Assembly (NCBI GenBank): GCA_019915135.1
Contig: JAHLMK010000008.1
Coordinates: forward strand, 1,860,001-1,924,000
Direction: 5' to 3'
DNA length: 64,000 nucleotides
Origin: Strobilurus pachycystidiatus
Taxonomy: Eukaryota; Basidiomycota; Agaricomycetes; Agaricales; Physalacriaceae
Shown: positions 11,355-21,600 of the stretch, piece by piece
Numbering within the stretch: the stretch's first letter is position 1
How the letters are laid out: each line of letters opens with the position of its first letter
Translations under genes and position numbers: made by a program
The notes under the pieces: model-generated
The model's input: the letters and a program-made list of their open reading frames with translations, nothing else
Database searches by the model: none
Told to the model about the DNA's origin: nothing

Positions 11355-12266
11355 ATGGAGTTCGCGCCCAAAGCCGGCTGCCCGATGTGCGGCATAGTGT
11401 CCAGCGCCCTGCATGATCCTCTCGCCTCGCCCCGCTCTCCCCTCTCGCCTCTCGCCTCCGCCAGTCAGCCTGAAATACTCTGGAGAGATGACAATTTCAC
11501 CGTCTTCCGCGAGAAGCTTCACCCTGTGTCGAGCAAAGGCCATATAATAGTTGCTCTCAAGTGCGCCTTGTTCCTCTCCTTGCGGCTGCTTGTTGAGTGC
11601 CTTTCCAGCCTCCATGTCCCGTCGATATATCGCCTTGTAGGTGGTGCACTTGCGCCCGTGCTCCGCCCCACTGACATTGCTCCAGTCCTCTACGGACGTA
11701 CCTCTCCTTGTCAGCCTCAAGAGTCTCGCCACGCGTCATCTCCATGCTCTGTTACCGCCCGCCGCCACGCCAGCAGCGGCAACCCATCTCCAGGTCGCGA
11801 AAGACGCCCGCTTCCGCATCGGCTTCATCACGCCTCCCTTCAGAGACAACAAGATACCCGTCACCGATCATCTACACGCACACGCGTATATTGATCCCTC
11901 GGACCTTGCAGGGTGGTGGCGGGGAGTTGCCTATGGCCCGTTGGCATGGTACGCCATCGAGGACCTGATTGCAGAAATACGGTGCGCTCCTTCCGCCCTC
12001 GCGGTATCTGGCGGCGAGCTCATTCCCCGAATTCCAGAGAATCCGAGTCAAACAACCGGGTCAAAACTGGCTACACTAATCGTCAAAATGCTCCCATAGA
12101 CACGGTACCGTCAGCTGGAGCAAGAATGGGTACAGCGGATGGTCTTGAGACAACACTTCCTGGTCTTGCGCGCGCAGACGCTGAGCTGGAAGCCGGAGAC
12201 GTATCTCCCATGCCTTCGGCAACCGTTCCTAGCACCAACGATAGTATACCAACAATTCGAGTATAG
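11355..12266 (+). CDS. HIT-like (histidine triad) domain protein
   Basis: Histidine-triad superfamily protein; relatives act as nucleotide hydrolases or transferases. The start MEFAPKAGCPMCGIVSS carries a CxxC pair. Downstream come EILWRDDNFTVFREK, PVSSKGHIIVALNLHVPS, RFRIGFITPPFRD, TDHLHAHAYIDPSDL (the H-x-H-x-H triad) and GWWRGVAYGPLAWYAIEDLI, then NRVKTGYTNRQNAPID. Four introns of GT-AG type are needed, for example one splitting the Asn of ALN. It ends PTIRV with TAG at 12264-12266. That stop codon lies inside the target-site duplication of the adjacent retroelement, so the coding sequence survived but the native 3' UTR was moved about 3.2 kb away. The substrate is unknown. Confidence 0.82.
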
Positions 12267-12268
12267 TT
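12255..12268. repeat. Left target-site duplication of the LINE-like element
   Basis: ATTCGAGTATAGTT, identical to 15436-15449. It includes the TAG stop of the HIT-like gene. The last one or two T may belong to the poly(A) tract. Confidence 0.88.
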
Positions 12269-12363
12269 TTTTTTTGGTGGACGTGATTTCATATTCGTGG
12301 TGGTAGCGTACGTACTAAGATCAGTACATACTCGACTCTGTCGACCCCGCGAATAGCACGTGT

Positions 12364-12400
12364 GGTGCCAGGAATCTCGACCTGGCTATGTTTGAGCACC
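12364..12400 (-). repeat. 3' UTR hairpin of the LINE-like element
   Basis: On the minus strand GGTG...CCAGG-TCGAGAT-TCCTGG-CACC: a 5-bp CCAGG/CCTGG stem with a 7-nt loop, closed further out by GGTG/CACC across an internal loop. The inner part resembles a tRNA T-arm. It could be the structure the reverse transcriptase recognises; this is inference. Confidence 0.4.
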
Positions 12401-12536
12401 CCGAGGAAATGCGTTACGCACTCCAAGTGTGGGACTCGGCATCGTGAAACCAACAACCCAAGAAAGAAAGAACATAGAACATATAAGCATAAGTAGTCAT
12501 AGAAAAAGAAACAAGAAAATGAAAAAAAACCCTCCC

Positions 12537-14150
12537 TCACGATGCCATACCCACTAAAACCCCGGACTCCCCGATCCATTCTTCAGGGAGATTCTTCTCG
12601 TTCTCGAGTACGCCTCGCCATGTATCATATACGACGTGTTCCGGCACTTTTCTCTTGCCGGTGCACCTGGTCGCGAGCTTCTGATCAGTTCTGATCCGTT
12701 CATTAATTGCGGCCTTCAGCCGGTTCTTGATCTCTCTCTTTGACGCCGGTTCGTCTTTCCCTTCGCGCTGTATGACCCTTTCATTCCTGAGTTTCCATAT
12801 CAGATGTGCCGCTTCCGACACTAGGATCCGGAATAGCCTCGAAGCTCCTCTGTCCTCGTTGCCTTTGTGATCTTTGAGTTGCGCAAGCGGGCATGCGAGG
12901 ATTGTGCCGATTGATAGAGCGGGTAGGGCTATGCCTGTCTTTCCTCTCCATATTTCCTTGATGCAATTCCAGACCAGCTTTTGCCCTGGTGCCTTGCATT
13001 CGAGGAGGATGTGTTCTAGTGACTCAGTCACTTTACAGTGCGAGCATTCTGCCCGGTGCTCAACTGATGATTTGCCTTCCCACCAGCTTCCGACCTTGTA
13101 AGCGTCGTGCATCGCCATCCACATGAAATGGCGAGTTTTTGGGGAAAGATCTTTATGGCCTGTGTTCTTCCACAGGAGTGCATCGGATGGTAGGCGTCCA
13201 CTGATGTCTTTTGCTGCGTGTCTAGCGCGATCAAGCATGCAGATCGTTCGGCGCCGATTTATCTGTCTCAGGTAAGTCTGACTCTTAGTTTTTTTTCCTC
13301 TCGCATGTTTGATGGCTTTGTATGCAAGTGCCTGTGTTAACTTGGACAGTCTGGCTCCCTGCAGGTCCAATTCTGGCGGAATGCTAAGGTCTAGTCTGTC
13401 TTCCGTTCGCTTTTCGATGCCTGCTGACGCTAGCTTGTCGGCTTCCTCATTTCCTAGGGTCCCGGCATGTCCCTTGACCCACTTGAAGGACGTTTCTGCT
13501 TCGCGTTCTCTCAGTCGCGAGGCTAGTGCCTTCGTTACGCTGGCGTCTGGTCTATCTATGAAGCCAGTATCCTCCCACTTCTGTAGGTGTTTTGTCATTC
13601 CTTCGATTATTGTTTTTGAATCGCTGATTATCCTCAGCGGGGTGTTCGAATGTCCTGTTTCGGCCGCTCTCATACTTCCATAGGTTTCCGCTACCTGATT
13701 TGACTGCGTGATGGACGCAGGGAGTTTAATTGATTCATTTCGGGTGTCGTCTTCCCCAAACCAGACTCCTGCGCCAGCTCGGGCGTTCTCGTCACCGTTG
13801 TTAATGCAGCCGCCGTCTGTATAGACGTCTTCGCTAGCTGGTAGGTCTTCTTCGTGTCCGTTCTCTGAACCTATCCATTCCTGAGGTTCCTCCCTCACTG
13901 TCTTACATTTCTTGCTAGTGGAGAATATCCGGAAGGCATCTTTGAGTCCGCCTCGTTCTGTGATCCGGGCGTCGAAAGGAATTGTTCGCTCTGGGTCGTT
14001 CGGGTCTTCGCCTTCCGGCGCTCTTGGTTCCTGCTCATAGTCTTCGGGTTGTCTCCTGAGAGGGTTCCACTTTGGTGGCAGCTTTTCTAGCAGGATCTTC
14101 GCCCTTTTGAAGCAGCCCACCGAAAAGGGTTCTCTTTCGAGGCCCACCAC
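12537..14150 (-). CDS. Retroelement RNase H / zf-RVT protein (LINE C-terminal part)
   Basis: 537 residues, one uninterrupted frame. After about 115 charged linker residues comes a type-I RNase H domain with all four acids: YTDGG, NQVAETYGSM, IISDSKTIIEG and GNEEADKLASAG, plus FKWVKGHAG. Further on, CSHCKVTESLEHILLEC is the CxxC...HxxxxC zinc finger found at the C-terminus of many fungal and plant LINE polyproteins, and the tail is basic. In a complete element the reverse transcriptase would lie just upstream; here the frame begins MVGLEREPFSVGCFKRAK and is preceded by non-coding sequence. Whether the ATG at 14150 is used is unknown. Lack of introns contrasts with all host genes nearby. Confidence 0.85.
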   Translation of the reverse strand: MVGLEREPFSVGCFKRAKILLEKLPPKWNPLRRQPEDYEQEPRAPEGEDPNDPERTIPFDARITERGGLKDAFRIFSTSKKCKTVREEPQEWIGSENGHEEDLPASEDVYTDGGCINNGDENARAGAGVWFGEDDTRNESIKLPASITQSNQVAETYGSMRAAETGHSNTPLRIISDSKTIIEGMTKHLQKWEDTGFIDRPDASVTKALASRLREREAETSFKWVKGHAGTLGNEEADKLASAGIEKRTEDRLDLSIPPELDLQGARLSKLTQALAYKAIKHARGKKTKSQTYLRQINRRRTICMLDRARHAAKDISGRLPSDALLWKNTGHKDLSPKTRHFMWMAMHDAYKVGSWWEGKSSVEHRAECSHCKVTESLEHILLECKAPGQKLVWNCIKEIWRGKTGIALPALSIGTILACPLAQLKDHKGNEDRGASRLFRILVSEAAHLIWKLRNERVIQREGKDEPASKREIKNRLKAAINERIRTDQKLATRCTGKRKVPEHVVYDTWRGVLENEKNLPEEWIGESGVLVGMAS

Positions 14151-14680
14151 TTCCCCGTGCCGGCTTTTCTAGCTCATCCGTGTATTTTTCTTACAGGGGC
14201 ACATATGACGGGTAAGTGTCAGCAGGAATCAACTTAAGCTCAGAGTATCATTTCAGATACCTGAACCGACAGAGGATTTAGTACTCTCGAGCCATGCTGA
14301 GGCGACTATTCCCCAACATGCTACGGCCCACCGCGTTGACCCAGGCGACGACTCCGGCACGGCTTCCCGTTGCCCCCCTGGTTGCTTCGTTTGAGGACTG
14401 GCACCTCGTACGGATCCGCAGCCCATGGGGACTCTCTGTCTCGCCACCAAAGTGACTAACCACACTGCTACAACGTAACAGGCTGAGGGTGTCCTACGAC
14501 CCGCCGGTCTCGGATGGTTTTGATAAGCAGTTCCCCCCAATTATGTTCGCCTATCCCAGAAGGGACCCTGCCGGGATTTGGCAAAGGACAGTTTAAAGGT
14601 CATGCCCAGGACCTGCCAGTGAGCCTTGACTGATTTGTCAAATGCGAACCTCCTTTACTAAGGGAGGGCTACACAGCCGA

Positions 14681-15048
14681 GTTTAACGTCTTGACGGACG
14701 CAGAGCGCACTGTTCCCAGCATTACTCCCCCAATCCAGAGCCAGAGGGGACTCCTGAGTTTAACGTCTAGCCCCGACCACCGAGGCAAGCAGGTATCCAG
14801 CTGGACAGAGCCAAGAAGGACCGACAACCCACAAGCCCATGGGACCAGACGGCACGAGCGCCGAGACTGTATGTCGAGACAGACCGGGTATGCACTAGAT
14901 TATCGTCGTTGCAGACGCCACACCAGACTGCAGACGTACCGGTAGTGACTTAGTTTAACGTCAATTACGGACCCGACAGAGCGCGAATCGGTCAGATCCG
15001 CTGCGAACCTGCATGCCATAGCGAGGACTCATTCGGCTGTTTAACGTC
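14681..15048. repeat. Four copies of GTTTAACGTC in the retroelement 5' region
   Basis: The decamer GTTTAACGTC occurs at 14681-14690, 14758-14767, 14953-14962 and 15039-15048, each in a similar context followed by a GGAC- or CCGAC-like stretch. This points to a degenerate longer repeat unit in the element's putative 5' UTR/promoter. Confidence 0.7.
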
Positions 15049-15234
15049 CGAGTGCCGGACGCAGAGACCCAGTGACCGAGAACCCAGACAGAGCGCGAGT
15101 CGGTACAGACCACTGCGAACCCATATGCCATGGAAGGGACTCATTCCGGTGCGGCCGAGAGCTACGACGCATGGGCGGAGCGCGAGTCGGTACAGACCAC
15201 TGTGAACCCATATGCCATGGAAGGGACTCCATCC
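14979..15234. repeat. Direct repeats of about 57 bp in the retroelement 5' region
   Basis: Units starting GAGCGCGAGTCGGTACAGAC and ending near CATGGAAGGGACTC lie at 15091-15147 and 15178-15234 and are nearly identical. A diverged third unit is at 14979-15033. Start-to-start spacings are 112 and 87 bp. Iterated 5' repeats of this kind act as promoters in some LINE families; that role here is inferred. Confidence 0.75.
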
Positions 15235-15435
15235 TGTGTGGGTGCCGAGCTCTCGGGGCTTCAAATCCGCGGTGTGTGTCCTGGCGACGGGCCGTGTCGT
15301 CCGAGCTGTCGTAGGCAGAGAGCGCCGCGGAAAGCAGCTGTGCGGATGCACGACGAGCCTCCCGATGCTCTGCTCACCCGCCTTTTCACCGTGGGAAAAA
15401 ACCGGATGATGGTGGTCGGAGATCAAGGAGCGGCC

Positions 15436-15449
15436 ATTCGAGTATAGTT
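15436..15449. repeat. Right target-site duplication of the LINE-like element
   Basis: ATTCGAGTATAGTT, identical to 12255-12268. The sequence continuing to the right (ACCCTCATCACC) should be the original 3' flank of the HIT-like gene. Confidence 0.88.
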
Positions 15450-15649
15450 ACCCTCATCACCAGATACCCGCATGGGACTACATAGCACTGTACAACACTC
15501 TCATTCGCATGCTTTCTGAGCAGGCCATTTTTTCGTAGTTACATGTTGATACAAGATAGTGTCCGTTGCTCCTCAGGATGGTTGTGTAAATGATATTCTA
15601 CGATGTCCATAGCGCTACATACATGCAAGCACACATAGATACAATGAAA
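15450..15649. other. Displaced HIT-gene 3' flank / BLM10-A 3' flank
   Basis: 200 bp between the retroelement and the BLM10-A stop codon. No coding frame. It should hold the original terminators of both convergent genes. Confidence 0.5.
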
Positions 15650-18600
15650 TTAGGCATCTGTCGAAACGTCAATTCTAGATCAGAAGCAGCGCGCAAAGAC
15701 TCACAGTAAGAGGATCCGGTGAGCAGTGTCGATAGGGCAGAAAGCTGGTCGTCGGTGAAGCGTTGACAGTCTTCGTGCCAGGTATCTTGATGTGTCCGTT
15801 TGAAATTGCTTGCACATTTCCGGACGGTTGTTGAGATGGGTATCTTTGTTGATAGTCAGTTCAAGTTGCGCGCTGCAACAACCTGGCCGACGCTCACAGG
15901 ATCATAAGTGTGCTCCGCCAGGACGCTCGTCAACAGGTCGGGCATCCATTTTTCGACAGTGTACGGGTAGCTGTCCACGAGGGCACAGATACCTAGGATA
16001 GCAGCATGTCGACGACGTATAGCGGCATTGTAGTCCGGATGCGATCGCCCCGGAATGTGGCTGGTCTTCGCGAGTTTGACGAACCGGTCTTTCAATGTCA
16101 GGACACTCCTTCGAGGCGATAATCGAAGGATACCAGACAGTGTGCTATCGACGGACGCCATGTCAGGACACGTACAACTCGGTCCGAGAGCACTCACGAC
16201 GCGGCCATTTCGCGGACCTCCACCACTTCATCGTCCAAGCATTGGCACAGTACCTAAAATCATGTGAATGGCGGTCTCCACCGGAAGATGAAAACATACT
16301 TCAAGGATTTCTACGACTTTGACCTCACTGATTAGAGGAACTTGCCGGAAGTAGAACACTACGTTTCCCGAAACATCAGCGTATAGAAATAGAGCAAAAT
16401 GGGTTTTAGGACGCACCTTGAACTAGAGGCAAAGCTTTCAGTCGTACTTTCCAGGACTATCATGTGGATGAGCTTGGCCGGAAGCCTGTCAATGTGGCCA
16501 TGGCTCACCGGTGAGGTACAGATAGCTTCGAAGATGGCATCCAGAAGCGGATTGATCAAAGCACGAGGAGGTGTCACACCACACATGCGCACCAAGAGAA
16601 TGTTGGCGAGATTGGCAAGCTCTTCATTGTCGCCGACTAGCACACACTCATCAAGCCCTCATTCGGTGTCAAGAGATTGAGATTATTACATACCTTCAGT
16701 GAAGCGGAACAGTTCAGGCTACACAGTTGTGTCAGTGGAAGGTCACGAATTCAGATACCGACTGACCATGAGCGGCAAGACATAGTCAAACACGGATATT
16801 GCGTGTACATCATGCACCGACTGGAACAGCCATTTGCACACCATGATGCCGACACGATCATACTTGGACTGAAAGGCTCGTACACCAGGTATCCGCTCGT
16901 CCCGCCATTGCTTGAAGCTCTGGACCAATTCCAGTACCCGACCTTTATGGTACGAGCCCCTCATGCCCATGATATCGTACTCCAAGGGAAGGACTCGACA
17001 CTCCTTCAGAAACACTTCCGCGCAAGGAATGGTTGGGCGGGGAGCCCACTACGTGATCTGAGTTTACAAACAGGATCAAAATGCATCTTCTTACCTTGAT
17101 TTTATCGGCGAATGACATGAACTCGCCAATATACGTCCGGACGTCATCATGTTCAGAATGTATCTCCTTCCAGCACCGCTGCAAGAGTTGGTCCAACCAG
17201 GCGTTGAACTTCCATCCCAATTCCTCGTAGCATGCGCGGAAGAGGGACAAGATCTTGATGACATCGAAAGAGAGCTCCGCGTTGAAGTCCATAGTCATAA
17301 CTTCGTTCAGGATGTGATCAAGAATGGGCTGCACCCGGCGAGGGTCCTTCTTGTAGAGGAGATACTAAGTGCGTCGTGTATAGTCAGCAAGAGACCCCGG
17401 ATGACTGTTTACAAGCACTTACCTCAAGGAACGATGTCCATGTGACCAGCGTGTCTGTCTTGAGATTGGCTATGATTTTCCCGATGAACGGTTTCACCCA
17501 AGCCCACAGAGCCTTTTGTTTGTTGAGAGGCCAGTGCTTCGAGCCTAGGAAGACTTCAATACATGGGACGCTGAAAAGATTAGAAACCAAACCTCCAATC
17601 ACACCAGCCAGTAACTCCGCAGCGGCTCTTTGCTTGTCTTGCTGTTTATCAGCGAGTAGTGACTCGAGTATCGGCTTGAGAACACCCAATGGTACATCTT
17701 CGAGAACTTGGACTGTGGTCGCACTCAGCACTTTTCAGTTCAACTTTCGACGCCAAGACTCACAGAGAGATTTCACGCAGGATATATTGTCTTGCGTTAC
17801 TGCGGTCTCATTGTTTTCTTCAGAAAAGTAGACTGACAGCTTCTTCCAGTATGAGACATCCGTTGCCATTTCGCGTAACGTCGCTATCGCATCGGCACTG
17901 GAAGCATCCCATGGCTGGAAAGTTGACTTGGTCATATCTGGTGATCTGTACAAAGTCAATTTATCGCCCCAGGCGATCCATCCTTGTAGGAATGTTTCCA
18001 AGAACGACCTAGCAACAAATCAGGCACTGAACTCAGCACAAAAGATTTGACGCACATCTTAGTGTCGAAGGTGTTAGGCGGTGCTCTATACGATTGCAAG
18101 TATTTCTGCGTGAGAGCGTGTGAAGGTTGTATCGCGATGACCTCCTTCAGTGGATTTTGAGCTCTCCCGAGAAACAGATCAGCCGGATCAGAGCAGAGGG
18201 TTCTGAGTTTTATGTTTCGTAGACTCTTCATCACTCCACGTTGAGCATACTTGAGGCTAAGTCAGTATGAGGGTCGTAGATGGATGTACGTTGGACATAC
18301 ATAACGCTGTTCTGTGAGTTAGGCTAATTCAGAAATCACTCTCAATTGCGACGTACGACACTTGGGTGAGTATGATGTGTCCGTTCTAAAAAGAACGACA
18401 TCTGCGCGGCCGTCAATGGCACATCTCTTCTAACCAACGTCCGCAAGCAGCGAATAGCAACGATCTCGTAGCGCCAATGGGTTTTGGACGATGTGGCAAT
18501 TCTCATGATTTCATCCGTCTAAGCGTCTGTGTGTCACGATAGTCATTCTTGTGGCTGGTAAGAGGAACTTACTGTCGCATCGGCCGCTTGATTGAGTCCT

Positions 18601-21600
18601 TGTACGCGCTTAATTCTTGCCTTCCGACACCTATCAGTAACTTCAGCGTTGGTTGGGTCGTGAGGAAGTATCGCTTGTAAGCTCTCGGTAGCTTTGATCA
18701 GTGAGGGCGAGGGTACATGATAACCAAGATAACATGGCTCCACGAAACCGTTGATGCCTGTGAGATACCGTTCAGAGGCGATTGCTTACTTATAGACACA
18801 CAGTTCGCTCACAATTTTCTGAGACGGCGGAGACGCAGTCCTGTATAGAAGGCTGTCGAAGGAACTATCAGCACGGCGCGATGATATTAAATTCCTAATA
18901 ACCTTCTCATTGTGCTGACAACGAAGCAGCTGCGGCAATAGCGTCGCGGCAAGTTTAGGCTCTGCGGGAATGAGGCTCGTGTAAGCCCGCGAGTACTTCT
19001 CACTTGCTTCTAACCTAGTATTAGACTCACCGCCGATGGCGTACCGCCCGAAGGAAGGATAGTTCAAGGTCCACAGGGCTCCTTTCATTCTGTCGTCTTC
19101 TGTTCCTGGTTCTAATGCTTTGTAAAGAAAAGGCAAAGTTCTTCGTCTGACGCCATCATAGATCTACAGAAATTGTCAATGACGACTTGCGCAGCCCCTT
19201 GCTGAACACGCTCACCCCTGCAATGTTTTCGAGCAAGCCTTGACTGGTTCTACAAAGGGCGTAAGTTGGGGACCTGCAGCTATTGCTGACTAACGTACTC
19301 TCGAACTACGGCGTAGTGCCACATTGACCACTCCAGTAGATCGTCAATCAAGCTGTCCTGGAGAGGTCCTCGATGACGCTCGAGCGAGTTCCATCGCAGA
19401 CGACCGGAATGGAAGTACCTGCATCAGAAGCTATTGTGAACGCGTTCCGAGCAAACAACTAGACGTACCTAGCTTGGCGGACGTATACCGCACGGGGCCA
19501 CACTTTCTGTCTGGCATATTGACGGGCAACATTCTTCTCAGAGTTGAAGGTTTCCTCGTTCAGATAGAAGCTGGAGAATATCTTAGACGGTGGCGCTGCG
19601 GGAGGCCCATGGACGAACCTATCCTTACTGTCTCCGTAATCCAACAAGTAGACGCGGAAGGAGCGAATCTGATACAATTAGTATGTAAGCCAGTCATCGC
19701 GGCGAGGTAGGTACACTGACCAACATCTGGACGGCATCAACGGTGTTCTCCTCGCCTTGTTGCCGTAAAGAGACTGATGCATTGTGAAGAAACACACCGA
19801 ACCGATGTCGTAGAGCGCGAATATACTGGTATCTGGGATCGTTGGTATCAGACAAGGAGAAGCCACATTTTTTGGGAGGCACAGATGCCAGCATTTCGGG
19901 AATCTCATCACTGACAACTTTGAGAAATGAGCTCGTCGAGGTAAGATTGGCTTACAGGATATCGCTCGTTTTTGTGGCTTCCAAAAGCTCTTCGTCGGAA
20001 ATATACTCTCTAGCCATAGTAGGAATTCCGGAAAACGCGTTACGAACAAGGCTGAGATGACTGATGGGAGCTCATCACATTTCTGATTACCAGTATACGC
20101 AAAACGTGCATACCGACAGAATTCGTTGCGCCACGTGGCATCGCGAACAAGGCCTGATGATTTTGTCATACACACGATCTGCTCGACCATGTTGCTATTA
20201 CGTACCTGGTGTCAGAAGTTCGTCAAGGCGCTCAAGTGTCGGTTCAACGACTTGACGGAAGACGTCTAGGGCAAAATCGATTTCTTGATGGTTCGGAATG
20301 TGCCAGGACATCTGAAAAAAATGAGACTTGTCCCCGGCCAGATGAGTACGGCTACCTCAATCTCATCAGGTGCATACAGCTTGCCCCAGTGACGGTGATG
20401 ATTCCAACGAAACTCTAAGTACAGTAAGTGTCAGTGCATTCGAAGATAAAAGTATGAATATTCACCGTCGCTCTGCCATTCCGACGGGTTGGCGAACTTG
20501 TTCTCCAAGGGATACGTGTGTGTCAGTGTAAGAAGCATGCTGGATAGCATCTTTCCAGTCCAAGAGTAACCACGTTTAGAGAAAGTTTTCGTATGGAGTA
20601 AGTGTAGCAGCGACAAAAGCTCATCACGGTATTTGAGGAGCTGTGGTGTGTTAGTGTACTTCGATGCTTTCTGAACGAAGTGCCACTTACGGCAGTTCCA
20701 TCACTGGACCCAGCAGGTGTCAGTAGAGCTTACCATGAAGGAGAAAAAAGTTTCTTACTTGTATACCGTGCCTCTAAGTATGGCCAGATCTGTTCAAAGA
20801 CGCTCAGTATTGAATTGATAACCACATGGAAAGTCTCACTCCAGTGAAGCGTGGCATCGGAGGGAATAGGCGTGGATGCTGAGGTCGTCCGCACCGACGA
20901 GGCTCCATTCTCCAGCTCAGTGCGTATGTTTCGAGCACAGAAAGGTAGAAATAGAGCCAATGTCTTTCGAGGATTGGCATTCGCAATACACTGTACTAAT
21001 TGATGTACAGCGCGCACAGCGTTCGGGCGAACGTTCGTGCTTGCATACTCAAAGATCATGTTAAGCACGAGGTCAAAGAGAGGTTCGGATAAGTGAGCGC
21101 ATATTTGATTACAAGCGTCGGTAACAGCATCGACCACTTGCACTGTGAGACACTTGAGGACTTGGAAAGGCCACCTTGAATGCTATCAACGTACCTTCAG
21201 TGGTACCGCCAGCTGTGCCGTTAGATCCTTCTTCGGGCAGATTTTCGAGGAGTTGGATGACTCGGCGGATGAAACTAGTCACCCAGTCCGCGAAACTCGC
21301 AGTGGATTCCTGTGGGTCGCAGTGTTCGGTCAGCAGTATGTCGGTCATGTTGGGCTCCCTACCTTCAATAACTCATCCTCCTCTTCATCTGATAGCCTAT
21401 TGACATAATCAGTGAGCTCAGAGAAGCCGTTGGTCTCAAAAGAAGGCAGCCTCAAGGTAGCCTGGGATGGCAGTATCGCTTCCGTGTCCATAGCCGTTTG
21501 GGCCGAGTTCTCACCCATCGTTAAGTCACCAAACTTGATATACTGCGATATTTCTACCAGAAACGACGTCGTACACAGCTAAGAACGAATTAGTGCCTCG

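Larger units (their letters stand above)
12269..15435 (-). mobile_element. LINE-like non-LTR retroelement, RT-less, inserted at HIT stop codon
   Basis: A roughly 3.17 kb insertion bounded by a perfect 14-bp direct repeat. Its minus-strand 3' end is a run of nine A (12267-12275 as T on plus), the mark of target-primed reverse transcription. Reading the minus strand from 15435: a repeat-rich, apparently non-coding 5' part (15435 to about 14160), then a single ORF with RNase H and a zinc finger (14150-12537), then a 270-bp 3' UTR with a hairpin. No apurinic endonuclease or reverse transcriptase motif is present, so the copy is either internally deleted or a non-autonomous family mobilised in trans. 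The perfect duplication and intact ORF suggest a recent insertion. Confidence 0.85.

Noticed and set aside
14992..15426. Minus-strand frame of 144 codons with a repeated SPFHGIWV...SGLYRLAL segment
   Set aside because: It is simply the translation of the 57-bp DNA repeats in the retroelement 5' region; no motif and no codon pattern support a protein.
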